Shown piece by piece: positions 1 through 5,075 of a stretch of 5,075 nt of DNA. The DNA is taken from the NCBI GenBank assembly GCA_007122745.1, contig SKTA01000200.1:1-5075 (forward strand), given 5' to 3'. A program made the position numbers and the translations under genes. The notes beneath the pieces were generated by a model. The model was not told where the DNA came from and searched no databases. It saw only the letters and a list, made by a program, of their open reading frames with translations. Numbering within the stretch: the stretch's first letter is position 1; each line of letters opens with the position of its first letter. The stretch comes from Bacteroidales bacterium (GTDB lineage Bacteria > Bacteroidota > Bacteroidia > Bacteroidales > UBA7960).

Positions 1-20
1 GATGATGTCGTCGTTTTCAC

Positions 21-28
21 TAACTTTG
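21..28 (+). promoter_or_regulatory. Bacteroidota-type -7 promoter element (TAACTTTG) upstream of dut
   Basis: TAACTTTG followed by CA is an exact match to the Bacteroidota primary-sigma -7 consensus TAnnTTTG. It ends 21 bases before the chosen dut start, so transcription would begin about 10-18 bases before that ATG. The partner -33 TTTG box would fall at or before the first base of the window, so it cannot be checked. If the promoter is real, translation cannot begin at the upstream in-frame ATGs at 2 and 5, which supports the start at 50. Confidence 0.6.
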
Positions 29-49
29 CAGGAACATTTAAATATCATC

Positions 50-484
50 ATGGAAATTAAAATAGTTAACCGTTCCGACAATCCGCTGCCGGCATATGAA
101 ACCGCTTTTTCGGCCGGAATGGACATCCGTGCGGTGCTTGCAAAACCGGTTACAATCAAACCCCTTGAACGAACACTTGTCGGCACAGGCCTGTTTATCG
201 AACTGCCACCGGGCCATGAAGCGCAAATCAGGCCCCGCAGTGGCCTTGCCGCAAAAAAAGGAATTACCGTACTCAACACACCCGGCACCATTGATGCCGA
301 CTACAGGGGAGAGATTAAAGTGATCCTCGTGAACCTGAGCAATGAAGACTATGTTGTTCACCATGGCGATCGCATTGCGCAAATGATCATTTCCAAACAT
401 GAACGGGCAAAACTTGTTTCTGTAAGTAAATTGAGCGAAACAACACGTGGAGCCGGAGGATTCGGTCATACAGGAACAAAGTAA
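50..484 (+). CDS. dut: dUTP diphosphatase (trimeric dUTPase)
   Basis: This cytoplasmic homotrimeric enzyme hydrolyses dUTP to dUMP and pyrophosphate. It keeps uracil out of DNA and supplies dUMP for thymidylate synthesis. All five family motifs are present in order in the 144-aa product: AGMDIRA (22-28), RPRSGLA (61-67), GTIDADYRGEIKVILVN (79-95), GDRIAQ (106-111) and the C-terminal glycine-rich arm RGAGGFGHTG (133-142). By family alignment, Asp82 is the catalytic base, Tyr85 stacks under the uracil and Phe138 closes over the nucleotide. The length is normal for the family. The reading frame stays open upstream to an ATG at 2, but the homologous N-terminus begins at MEIKIVN, and a promoter-like element sits between the two starts, so 50 is preferred. 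It is followed after 15 bp by the TPR gene and is probably co-transcribed with it. No key residue is missing. Confidence 0.96.
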   Translation: MEIKIVNRSDNPLPAYETAFSAGMDIRAVLAKPVTIKPLERTLVGTGLFIELPPGHEAQIRPRSGLAAKKGITVLNTPGTIDADYRGEIKVILVNLSNEDYVVHHGDRIAQMIISKHERAKLVSVSKLSETTRGAGGFGHTGTK

Positions 485-499
485 CCAGACCATCATAAA

Positions 500-2254
500 A
501 TGAAACAAATAAAACATATCACGATCATCGTTCTCCTGATACTCATGGGAGCCTGCAGCAGCAGCAGGATGCAGACGAAAGTGCCACAACGCGACCAGAG
601 AGCGCCCAGGAAAGAGGTGTCAGAGAAAGACCAGCTTAAAAGCACCGCCCTGCTGATAGACGCCTCAAAACAAAAAATGCTCGGCAACTGGACACAGGCT
701 GCCGCACTCTTCCAGGAGGCCGCAAAAACAGACCCAAACAACGATGCCGTATTTTTTGAACTGGCAAAAATTTACGTGAGAAGCGGCGATTACCAGGGCG
801 CCATGGAACAAGTGCAGACAGCGGCAGACATCGATCCGGAAAACCCATATTATCAGCTGTTGATCGCTGATATTCATATCCTCAAGGAGCAGGTTGAAAA
901 AGCAACCAAAATACATGAACAGCTTGCCAGAAAAGAACCTGACAACATACTCCATCAAAGGAAGCTACTCGACATATACATGTATACCGAACGCTTCGAA
1001 GATGCAATCCGGGTAATCGACCACATTGAAAACATTCAGGGGTTTTCTGAAGAGTTAAGCATTCAAAAACAACAACTTTACATCCACCTTGGGATGCTTG
1101 ATCAAGCAATTACAGAGGCTGAAAAGATGATCCGCTTCTTTCCTGAAGAGGGGCTTTTTTATGAGCTTCTCGGAGAACTTTACATGGAAACAGGACAGGA
1201 AGAAAAGGCCAAAAACATCTACAAGAACCTGCTCGAGCTGATGCCCGACAGCCACATGCCCCGTTTATTGCTTGCAGATTATTACCTGAAACGACAAGAT
1301 ACTGAAACGGCATTTATATATCTCAAAGAAAGTTTTGACAGCCGGGAAATGGAGATAGAATCCAAAATCCGGATTGTATTTGTGTTTCTGTTTCTGGCCG
1401 ACGAACAGGATGAAGCGGTGCACATTGAAAAAGCAAAAGAGCTGACCCGGATGATCATCGAAACACATCCTGACGACCCGGAGGCCTACTTTGTTTACGG
1501 AGACATCCTGAACCGCAACGACCAGCTTGAAGAGGCCCGAACACAATACCTGAAAGGCGCGCAACTGGATCCATCAAAACTCGACCTATGGCAACAGATC
1601 CTTAGTCTTGATCTGCAGTTGGGTGAATACCAGAAAATGTTAAAGCACTCTGAAATGGCTCTGGATTATTTCTTTGAACAACCGATTTTGTTTTTGTTCA
1701 ACGGGTTGGCAAACATGCAACTAAAGGATTATGAGTCAGCAGCCTCTTCCCTGGAATATGGACTATCAATCACAATTGCAGATGAGGACCTGGAACAGGA
1801 CTTCATCACCATGCTTGGAGATGTATACCATTATCTCGACTTGCACGAAGAATCAGACCGTTATTATCAGCAAGCCATTGAGAAAAACCCTGAAAACGCC
1901 ACCGCCCTGAATAATTACAGCTACCACCTGGCTCTCCGTGGAGAGAGGCTGGAAGAGGCTCTGGCCATGTCGGAAAAAGCCAATCAGATCAATCCCTCCA
2001 ATGCCGCTTTTCAAGACACCTATGGTTGGATCAAATACCAGATGGGTGCCTATGAGGACGCAGAATACTGGATCCGGAAGGCACTGGAAACGTCAGAAGA
2101 ACCAAGTGGTGCCATTCTTGAACATTATGGTGACGTGTTGTATAAACTTGGAGACAGGGAAAAGGCCCTGAATTACTGGATCAAGGCAAATGAAGCAGGA
2201 GAGGGATCTGACCTGCTTCACAAGAAAATAAAAGATAACACGTTGTATGAATAA
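500..2254 (+). CDS. TPR-repeat lipoprotein, probably outer-membrane
   Basis: The 584-aa protein starts with a lipoprotein signal peptide: basic MKQIK, a hydrophobic stretch, then lipobox LMGAC with the lipidated cysteine at 19. The residues after Cys19 (SSSRMQT) lack the acidic surface-export signal of Bacteroidota, so it probably faces the periplasm. A charged linker (about 25-48) leads into roughly a dozen TPR units filling the rest (about 50-570). The clearest have the A-x-x-x-Y/F...DP pattern near 64-113, 220-249, 326-358, 436-465, 468-500 and 503-535. TPR arrays are protein-binding scaffolds; no catalytic motif is visible. The last repeats (NNYSYHLALRGERLEEA at 471-487, then DTYGWIKYQMGAYEDA at 506-521) resemble the C-terminus of the proteobacterial TPR proteins encoded beside lolB. 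It sits 15 bp after dut and 8 bp before a DUF4292 lipoprotein gene, so they are probably co-transcribed. Its exact role is unknown; the TPR and lipoprotein calls are firm. Confidence 0.88.
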   Translation: MKQIKHITIIVLLILMGACSSSRMQTKVPQRDQRAPRKEVSEKDQLKSTALLIDASKQKMLGNWTQAAALFQEAAKTDPNNDAVFFELAKIYVRSGDYQGAMEQVQTAADIDPENPYYQLLIADIHILKEQVEKATKIHEQLARKEPDNILHQRKLLDIYMYTERFEDAIRVIDHIENIQGFSEELSIQKQQLYIHLGMLDQAITEAEKMIRFFPEEGLFYELLGELYMETGQEEKAKNIYKNLLELMPDSHMPRLLLADYYLKRQDTETAFIYLKESFDSREMEIESKIRIVFVFLFLADEQDEAVHIEKAKELTRMIIETHPDDPEAYFVYGDILNRNDQLEEARTQYLKGAQLDPSKLDLWQQILSLDLQLGEYQKMLKHSEMALDYFFEQPILFLFNGLANMQLKDYESAASSLEYGLSITIADEDLEQDFITMLGDVYHYLDLHEESDRYYQQAIEKNPENATALNNYSYHLALRGERLEEALAMSEKANQINPSNAAFQDTYGWIKYQMGAYEDAEYWIRKALETSEEPSGAILEHYGDVLYKLGDREKALNYWIKANEAGEGSDLLHKKIKDNTLYE

Positions 2255-2262
2255 ACAAAGCA

Positions 2263-3120
2263 ATGTGCATGCAGGCAACCCCAAAAGTGGCATCCATTCA
2301 AAACAATGTTAACGTGAAGCGTTTAAATCAGTTTATAACGCCTGTTTTGTTTGTTGTTTTGATCATTCTCAGTGCATGCGGTCCAATCCGGGAAGCCGTT
2401 GCCCCCGATCCATCAAGACATACCCTTCAGGAAACCCTTGCGGGAATGAAACAGAACGAAACTACGTTCAGGTTCCTGAACACGCGATTCTCAGGTTCTG
2501 CAACCATAGAGGGTATTGACTACAACGTCAGCGGCACATTGCGCATAAGGAGTGATTCGGCCATCTTTGTTTCCGTTGCACCGTTGCTGGGGATTGAGAT
2601 AGCGCGCCTTCTTATCACACCCGATACGGTTAAAATGGTGAATCGGCTCGACAACACTTTTTATGCAGGAAACATGGAGCTTCTGAACAGAATGTTCGGA
2701 ACTTACCTGGATTTTAAAATGTTACAGGCGCTGTTGGTGGGCAATGACTTTAGCCACTTTTCCGGCGGGGGGTTTAATGCTTCACAAGATAACGGAAACG
2801 TAATCCTTTTTGCTGCGAACCGTTACCCGGCAAACAACGTTGGCAACCATCGTTTCCAACACAGATTGATTGTTAGCGGCGAAAGTTATCGAATCACGGA
2901 AAACCTTTTACACGAAACGGCGCCACAAAGAAGTCTTCAAGTGAAATACCATAGTTTTTCACGTGTTGAAGAACAGTTTATCCCCCAGGAAATATCAATG
3001 ATATTTTCAGATGCGGGTGGACAAGCCGGTGTAAATTTACGGTTTAGCAGGATTGTTTTGAACGAAGAACGTTCTTTTGCATTTACCATTCCGAATCATT
3101 ACAGGCAAATACGGTTTTAG
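2263..3120 (+). CDS. DUF4292 family lipoprotein, LolB-like
   Basis: This protein of up to 285 aa has a lipoprotein signal: basic VKRLNQ, hydrophobic FITPVLFVVLIIL, then lipobox LSAC with the cysteine at 39. No acidic export signal follows it, suggesting a periplasm-facing outer-membrane lipoprotein. The body matches what I recall of Bacteroidota DUF4292. It has an amphipathic segment, FSGSATIEGIDYNVSGTLRIRSDSAIFVSVAPLLGIEIARLLITPDTV (76-123, given in part: SGTLRIRSDSAIFVS then PLLGIEIARLL), an FYAGN motif (133-137), LQALLVGND (154-162) and a C-terminal FTIPNHYRQI (275-284). The alternating beta-strands around 'S-G-x-L-R-I ... P-L-G' are LolB/LolA-like. A role in receiving or placing lipoproteins at the outer membrane is therefore an inference, not a demonstrated function. 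The start is uncertain: ATG at 2263 gives a long 20-residue n-region, while the in-frame GTG at 2314 would give a compact signal peptide with Cys22. The gene lies 8 bp after the TPR gene. Confidence 0.82.
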   Translation: MCMQATPKVASIQNNVNVKRLNQFITPVLFVVLIILSACGPIREAVAPDPSRHTLQETLAGMKQNETTFRFLNTRFSGSATIEGIDYNVSGTLRIRSDSAIFVSVAPLLGIEIARLLITPDTVKMVNRLDNTFYAGNMELLNRMFGTYLDFKMLQALLVGNDFSHFSGGGFNASQDNGNVILFAANRYPANNVGNHRFQHRLIVSGESYRITENLLHETAPQRSLQVKYHSFSRVEEQFIPQEISMIFSDAGGQAGVNLRFSRIVLNEERSFAFTIPNHYRQIRF

Positions 3121-3162
3121 TTGTTCATTGTTCTTTGTTCTTTGTTTTTTATTTTTTGTTTT
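3121..3162 (+). repeat. Degenerate 7-bp tandem repeat (TTGTTYT), six copies
   Basis: The stretch divides exactly into six heptamers: TTGTTCA, TTGTTCT, TTGTTCT, TTGTTTT, TTATTTT and TTGTTTT. It begins directly after the DUF4292 stop codon and ends 25 bp before the envC start. It contains no C or A apart from the copies' few variant positions, which makes it extremely T-rich on this strand. It may simply be slippage-derived spacer, but it is where any envC promoter or mRNA leader would lie. Confidence 0.75.
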
Positions 3163-3164
3163 GA

Positions 3165-3188
3165 TTTATAAGGATTTGTTTATAAAGA
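3165..3188 (+). repeat. Near-perfect 10-bp direct repeat before envC
   Basis: TTTATAAGGA (3165-3174) recurs as TTTATAAAGA (3179-3188) with one mismatch, 14 bp apart. The second copy ends on the A of the envC start codon. The first copy carries AGGA, too far (13 bases) from the ATG to be a good ribosome-binding site, in keeping with the weak use of Shine-Dalgarno sites in Bacteroidota. Confidence 0.5.
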
Positions 3189-4414
3189 TGAAACGTTTCG
3201 TTTTTTTATTGACCGGGCTTTACGTGTTGCTTTTGTTTATTTGTGAAGCAACCGGCCAAACACGTGAAGAGCTGGAGCGCGACAAGCAGAACCTGGAGCG
3301 GGAGATCCGGCTTACCAACGAGCTGCTTATGGAAACGCAGCGCACAGCAGAGGTAAGCATGGGTCAGCTGGTGATGCTAAACAGCCAGATCAGTCGCAGG
3401 GAACAATTGCTTGGAACCATCCAGAATGAGATCCGCATCATCAACAGGCGCATCTCTTCCTTAACCCAGTCGATAGCACTACTTGAGAGTGACCTGGAGG
3501 AGTTAAAAGCTTCCTATGCTGAGATGATTCGTCTGGCAGCACGCAACCGGGATGCCACCCAACGCATGATGTTCATTTTCTCCTCTGAAAACTTTAACCA
3601 GGCATACCTTCGGGTGCGTTATCTGCAACAATACGGAAAACATCGACGCATGCAGGCGGAAAAAATCGAAGAGACAAACCTCCGCATGAATGAGCAGCTT
3701 GCCAACCTGGAACAGGAGCGCAACCATCAGCAAGCACTTCTTGCCCGTCAGCGCGACGAGGTGCGTGAGCTTACTGTGGAAAAAGCGTCGCAGGAACGCA
3801 CCGTCTCTGATTTAAAGTCCAGGGAGGAACAACTAATGGGCCAACTGCAAGAACATCAGCAAGCAGCGCGGGAGCTTCAGGATGCCATCCGGCGGGTAAT
3901 TGAGGAGGAGCGGCGCCGGGCACAGGAAAGAGCTGAGGCAGAGGGAAGGGTAACTACAGACATGTTTGCCCTTACTCCTGAGGAACAGCTGCTGTCAGAC
4001 AATTTTGCCGGCAACAGGGGAAAGTTACCCTGGCCGCTTGAACGGGGGGTGATCACCAGCCACTTCGGAGAGCAACCCCATCCTGTATTGCCCGGAATCA
4101 CCATTTCAAACAACGGAATTGATATCAGCACATCAGAAGGGGCCATGGCAAGGGCAATTTTTGACGGACGTGTGTCAAGGGTTATCAGTGTTCCCGGAGG
4201 GTTTTATGCTGTGATTATCCGGCACGGAGAATATTTGAGTGTCTATTCAAATCTTAACGAAATTTTTGTGGCAGAAGGGCAGCACGTGGGCGTAAGAGAG
4301 GAGCTGGGGGTTGTTGGTACCAACCAAAGGGAAGCTAAAACAAACCTCCACCTGGAAATATGGAAGGGCAACGACAAACAGAATCCTGCCTCCTGGATTG
4401 CCAGACAACAATAA
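3188..4414 (+). CDS. envC: EnvC-like murein hydrolase activator (coiled coil plus degenerate LytM/M23 domain)
   Basis: This 408-aa periplasmic protein is predicted to switch on N-acetylmuramoyl-L-alanine amidases that split septal peptidoglycan during division. Its Sec signal peptide (1-23) ends at the cleavage site ATG/Q. Residues about 25-255 form a long, charged coiled coil, including the EnvC/PcsB-type segment MFIFSSENFNQAYLRVRYLQ (128-147). In E. coli this part binds FtsX. A basic/acidic helix and linker (about 232-272) may be the autoinhibitory helix known in EnvC. The LytM domain follows at about 280-405. Its metal and catalytic histidines are mostly replaced: Asn308 stands in the HxxxD position (Asp312 kept), Asn355 in the usual Y-x-H-L position, and Asn386 in place of the first His of HxH (His388 kept). 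It is therefore probably a non-enzymatic activator. The frame is open upstream to 3077, inside the DUF4292 gene, but ATG 3188 gives a clean signal peptide. Confidence 0.88.
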   Translation: MKRFVFLLTGLYVLLLFICEATGQTREELERDKQNLEREIRLTNELLMETQRTAEVSMGQLVMLNSQISRREQLLGTIQNEIRIINRRISSLTQSIALLESDLEELKASYAEMIRLAARNRDATQRMMFIFSSENFNQAYLRVRYLQQYGKHRRMQAEKIEETNLRMNEQLANLEQERNHQQALLARQRDEVRELTVEKASQERTVSDLKSREEQLMGQLQEHQQAARELQDAIRRVIEEERRRAQERAEAEGRVTTDMFALTPEEQLLSDNFAGNRGKLPWPLERGVITSHFGEQPHPVLPGITISNNGIDISTSEGAMARAIFDGRVSRVISVPGGFYAVIIRHGEYLSVYSNLNEIFVAEGQHVGVREELGVVGTNQREAKTNLHLEIWKGNDKQNPASWIARQQ

Positions 4415-4569
4415 GTTGCCGGTCTTTTTGCGTGTCCATAACTGATAATTGAAAAAAATCACGTAGGTTTGTCTTATAATATTCGTGAAAACCACGACAC
4501 AAAACAAACTTCTGTAAAGCAGGCCTTTAATAATTTAAAAAGTTCAGATAATAACTCAAAAACTAAGAT
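4415..4569 (+). other. Intergenic region between envC and tatA
   Basis: This 155-bp A/T-rich gap is the longest gene-free stretch in the window. It holds a -7-like promoter element at 4464-4471 and, downstream in the presumed leader, a small inverted repeat, TCGTG-aaaac-CACGA (4483-4497). The bases just before tatA are A-rich with no Shine-Dalgarno sequence. I see no convincing intrinsic terminator for envC: a T5 run at 4425-4429 follows only a possible 4-bp stem. No small ORF worth calling is present. Confidence 0.7.
4464..4471 (+). promoter_or_regulatory. Bacteroidota-type -7 promoter element (TAGGTTTG) upstream of tatA
   Basis: TAGGTTTG matches the TAnnTTTG consensus exactly and lies in the only long intergenic gap, 98 bp before the tatA ATG. 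The matching -33 position (19-bp spacing) reads ACTG at 4441-4444, sharing only TG with the TTTG consensus, so the promoter would be imperfect. Transcription starting near 4476-4482 would leave a leader of about 90 bases. Confidence 0.5.
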
Positions 4570-4761
4570 ATGAACCAAATTTTTTTGTTTTCTCCGGGAC
4601 CTACAGAGATCATCATCATTTTATTGGTAATCCTTTTGCTTTTTGGCGGACGAAAGATTCCCGAGCTTATGCGCGGATTGGGAAAAGGGATGAAAGAATT
4701 CAAAAATGCACAGAAAGAGGATAATGAGGATGAAAAGAAGGATGATAAAAAGAATGAATAG
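4570..4761 (+). CDS. tatA: Sec-independent (Tat) translocase subunit TatA
   Basis: TatA oligomerises with TatC to form the passage for folded proteins bearing twin-arginine signals across the inner membrane. The 63-aa product has the family layout: a short periplasmic N-terminus, one membrane helix (about 13-25, EIIIILLVILLLF), the hinge FGG (25-27), an amphipathic helix (RKIPELMRGLGKGMKEFKNA, 28-47) containing the conserved Phe44, and a charged tail (48-63, rich in Lys, Glu and Asp). Glu13 is a polar residue near the start of the membrane helix, where E. coli TatA has Gln8. The IPEL and GLGKG motifs point to TatA/E rather than TatB, and the length is short but typical for Bacteroidota. No tatC is visible, so the partner must lie elsewhere. 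Its 3' end overlaps the next gene by at least 8 bp, so the two are probably translationally coupled. Confidence 0.95.
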   Translation: MNQIFLFSPGPTEIIIILLVILLLFGGRKIPELMRGLGKGMKEFKNAQKEDNEDEKKDDKKNE

Positions 4762-5075
4762 CCGATTGACTCAAAAAACGTTATGCCTGTTATTTGTTTT
4801 ATTGATGATTTTGATTGCCTCCATTCCCGGAGGCTCCCTGGAAGCACAACCTCCTCCTCCGCCACCCGAGGGTGCCGCGGAAGAAGTTGTATCTGACCGG
4901 CCGGTTATTGAACCGGATGACCCTATCGTAGCCATGCTTGACAGCCTGGCAAACCTGGCTGTGTTCAGTGCCATGGATCGGCGTACAGACACCAGTATTG
5001 TCAGAAACCACCAGTTTCCACCCGGCTTTGTACCGGCTTTTACCGATTCGGTTTATCAACGCAGAATGAAAGCAC
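4754..5075 (+). CDS. N-terminal part of a secreted protein, probably a lytic murein transglycosylase (SLT/LysM type); cut by window end
   Basis: Only the first 107 residues are in the window, and the frame is still open at the last base. It starts with a basic n-region (MNSRLTQK), a hydrophobic helix (TLCLLFVLLMILIASI, 9-24) and a probable Sec cleavage after LEA31. A hexaproline stretch (33-38) and acidic linker (39-56) follow. The segment DDPIVAMLDSL (55-65) and later FPPGFVPAFTDSVYQRRM (88-105) match what I recall of the region ahead of the catalytic domain in Bacteroidota MltD-like transglycosylases, which cleave peptidoglycan glycan strands. The catalytic SLT and LysM domains themselves are outside the window, so the product name is an inference. 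The start is ambiguous: in-frame ATGs also occur at 4706, 4724, 4730 and 4742 inside tatA. 4754 is chosen for minimal overlap, though 4730 (MKRRMIKRMN) would also make a good n-region. Confidence 0.62.
   Translation, partial: MNSRLTQKTLCLLFVLLMILIASIPGGSLEAQPPPPPPEGAAEEVVSDRPVIEPDDPIVAMLDSLANLAVFSAMDRRTDTSIVRNHQFPPGFVPAFTDSVYQRRMKA

Noticed and set aside
2..49. N-terminal extension of dut from the ATG at 2
   Set aside because: The extra 16 residues are not part of the dUTPase fold, and a promoter-like TAACTTTG lies inside them; the family N-terminus begins at MEIKIVN (50).
38..589. 183-aa minus-strand open frame across dut
   Set aside because: It lies opposite a dUTPase gene with all five motifs, has a cysteine/phenylalanine-rich composition typical of antisense shadows and shows no recognisable domain.
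2266..2273. 8-bp palindrome TGCATGCA near the DUF4292 start
   Set aside because: It is too short to be an operator by itself, and no second copy sits nearby.
3077..3187. Upstream extension of the EnvC-like gene overlapping the DUF4292 end
   Set aside because: The extension translates the T-rich heptamer repeat into a Phe/Leu/Val run and would put two hydrophobic segments in tandem; ATG 3188 gives a standard signal peptide.
4401..4430. Possible intrinsic terminator after envC
   Set aside because: The T5 run at 4425-4429 is preceded only by a 4-bp AGAC/GTCT pairing with a long loop, too weak to call a terminator.
4483..4497. Inverted repeat TCGTG-aaaac-CACGA in the tatA leader
   Set aside because: A 5-bp stem is short enough to arise by chance in A/T-rich DNA, and it matches no operator or RNA element I know.
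4563..4865. 100-aa minus-strand open frame opposite tatA
   Set aside because: It is antisense to a clear TatA and to the following signal peptide; its serine/phenylalanine-rich sequence is the complement of the lysine/glutamate-rich tail.
1..5075. Defence island, mobile element, CRISPR array, tRNA or phage remnant
   Set aside because: Every long frame is explained by conserved housekeeping or envelope genes, intergenic gaps are short, and there are no integrase motifs, terminal inverted repeats or spaced repeats.

Overview
The window looks like chromosomal core DNA from a Bacteroidota bacterium, probably Bacteroidales/Marinilabiliales-like. This rests on three things. The gene order is dUTPase, TPR lipoprotein, DUF4292 lipoprotein, then EnvC-like protein. 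There are no convincing Shine-Dalgarno sequences; the bases before the start codons are A/T-rich instead. Two exact matches to the Bacteroidota -7 promoter element TAnnTTTG lie just where promoters would be expected. Base composition is moderate and even, and I see no mobile element, tRNA, rRNA or CRISPR array. All genes are on the + strand.

Layout. Bases 1-49 hold a promoter-like element ahead of dut (50-484), a complete trimeric dUTPase. After 15 bp comes a 584-aa TPR lipoprotein (500-2254). After 8 bp comes a DUF4292 lipoprotein (2263-3120) with a LolB-like look. A 67-bp T-rich spacer (3121-3187) made of degenerate 7-bp tandem repeats separates it from an EnvC-like coiled-coil/LytM protein (3188-4414) whose LytM metal site is degraded. 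A 155-bp gap (4415-4569) carries the second promoter-like element. It precedes tatA (4570-4761), whose last codons overlap the start of a secreted protein that runs off the window end (4754-5075, partial). Its N-terminus looks like that of Bacteroidota SLT/LysM lytic transglycosylases.

How the genes fit together. Apart from dut (nucleotide-pool sanitation), the block concerns the cell envelope: two predicted outer-membrane lipoproteins that may act in lipoprotein or envelope assembly, an amidase activator, a Tat translocase subunit, and a likely murein hydrolase. In E. coli, some of the amidases linked to EnvC-type activation are Tat substrates, so tatA next to an envC-like gene makes functional sense. 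I see two probable transcription units, dut-TPR-DUF4292-(envC) and tatA-transglycosylase. I found no clearly novel system. The most interesting points are the LolB-like reading of DUF4292 beside a TPR gene, the heptamer repeat before envC, and the two-frame coding at the tatA/transglycosylase junction.
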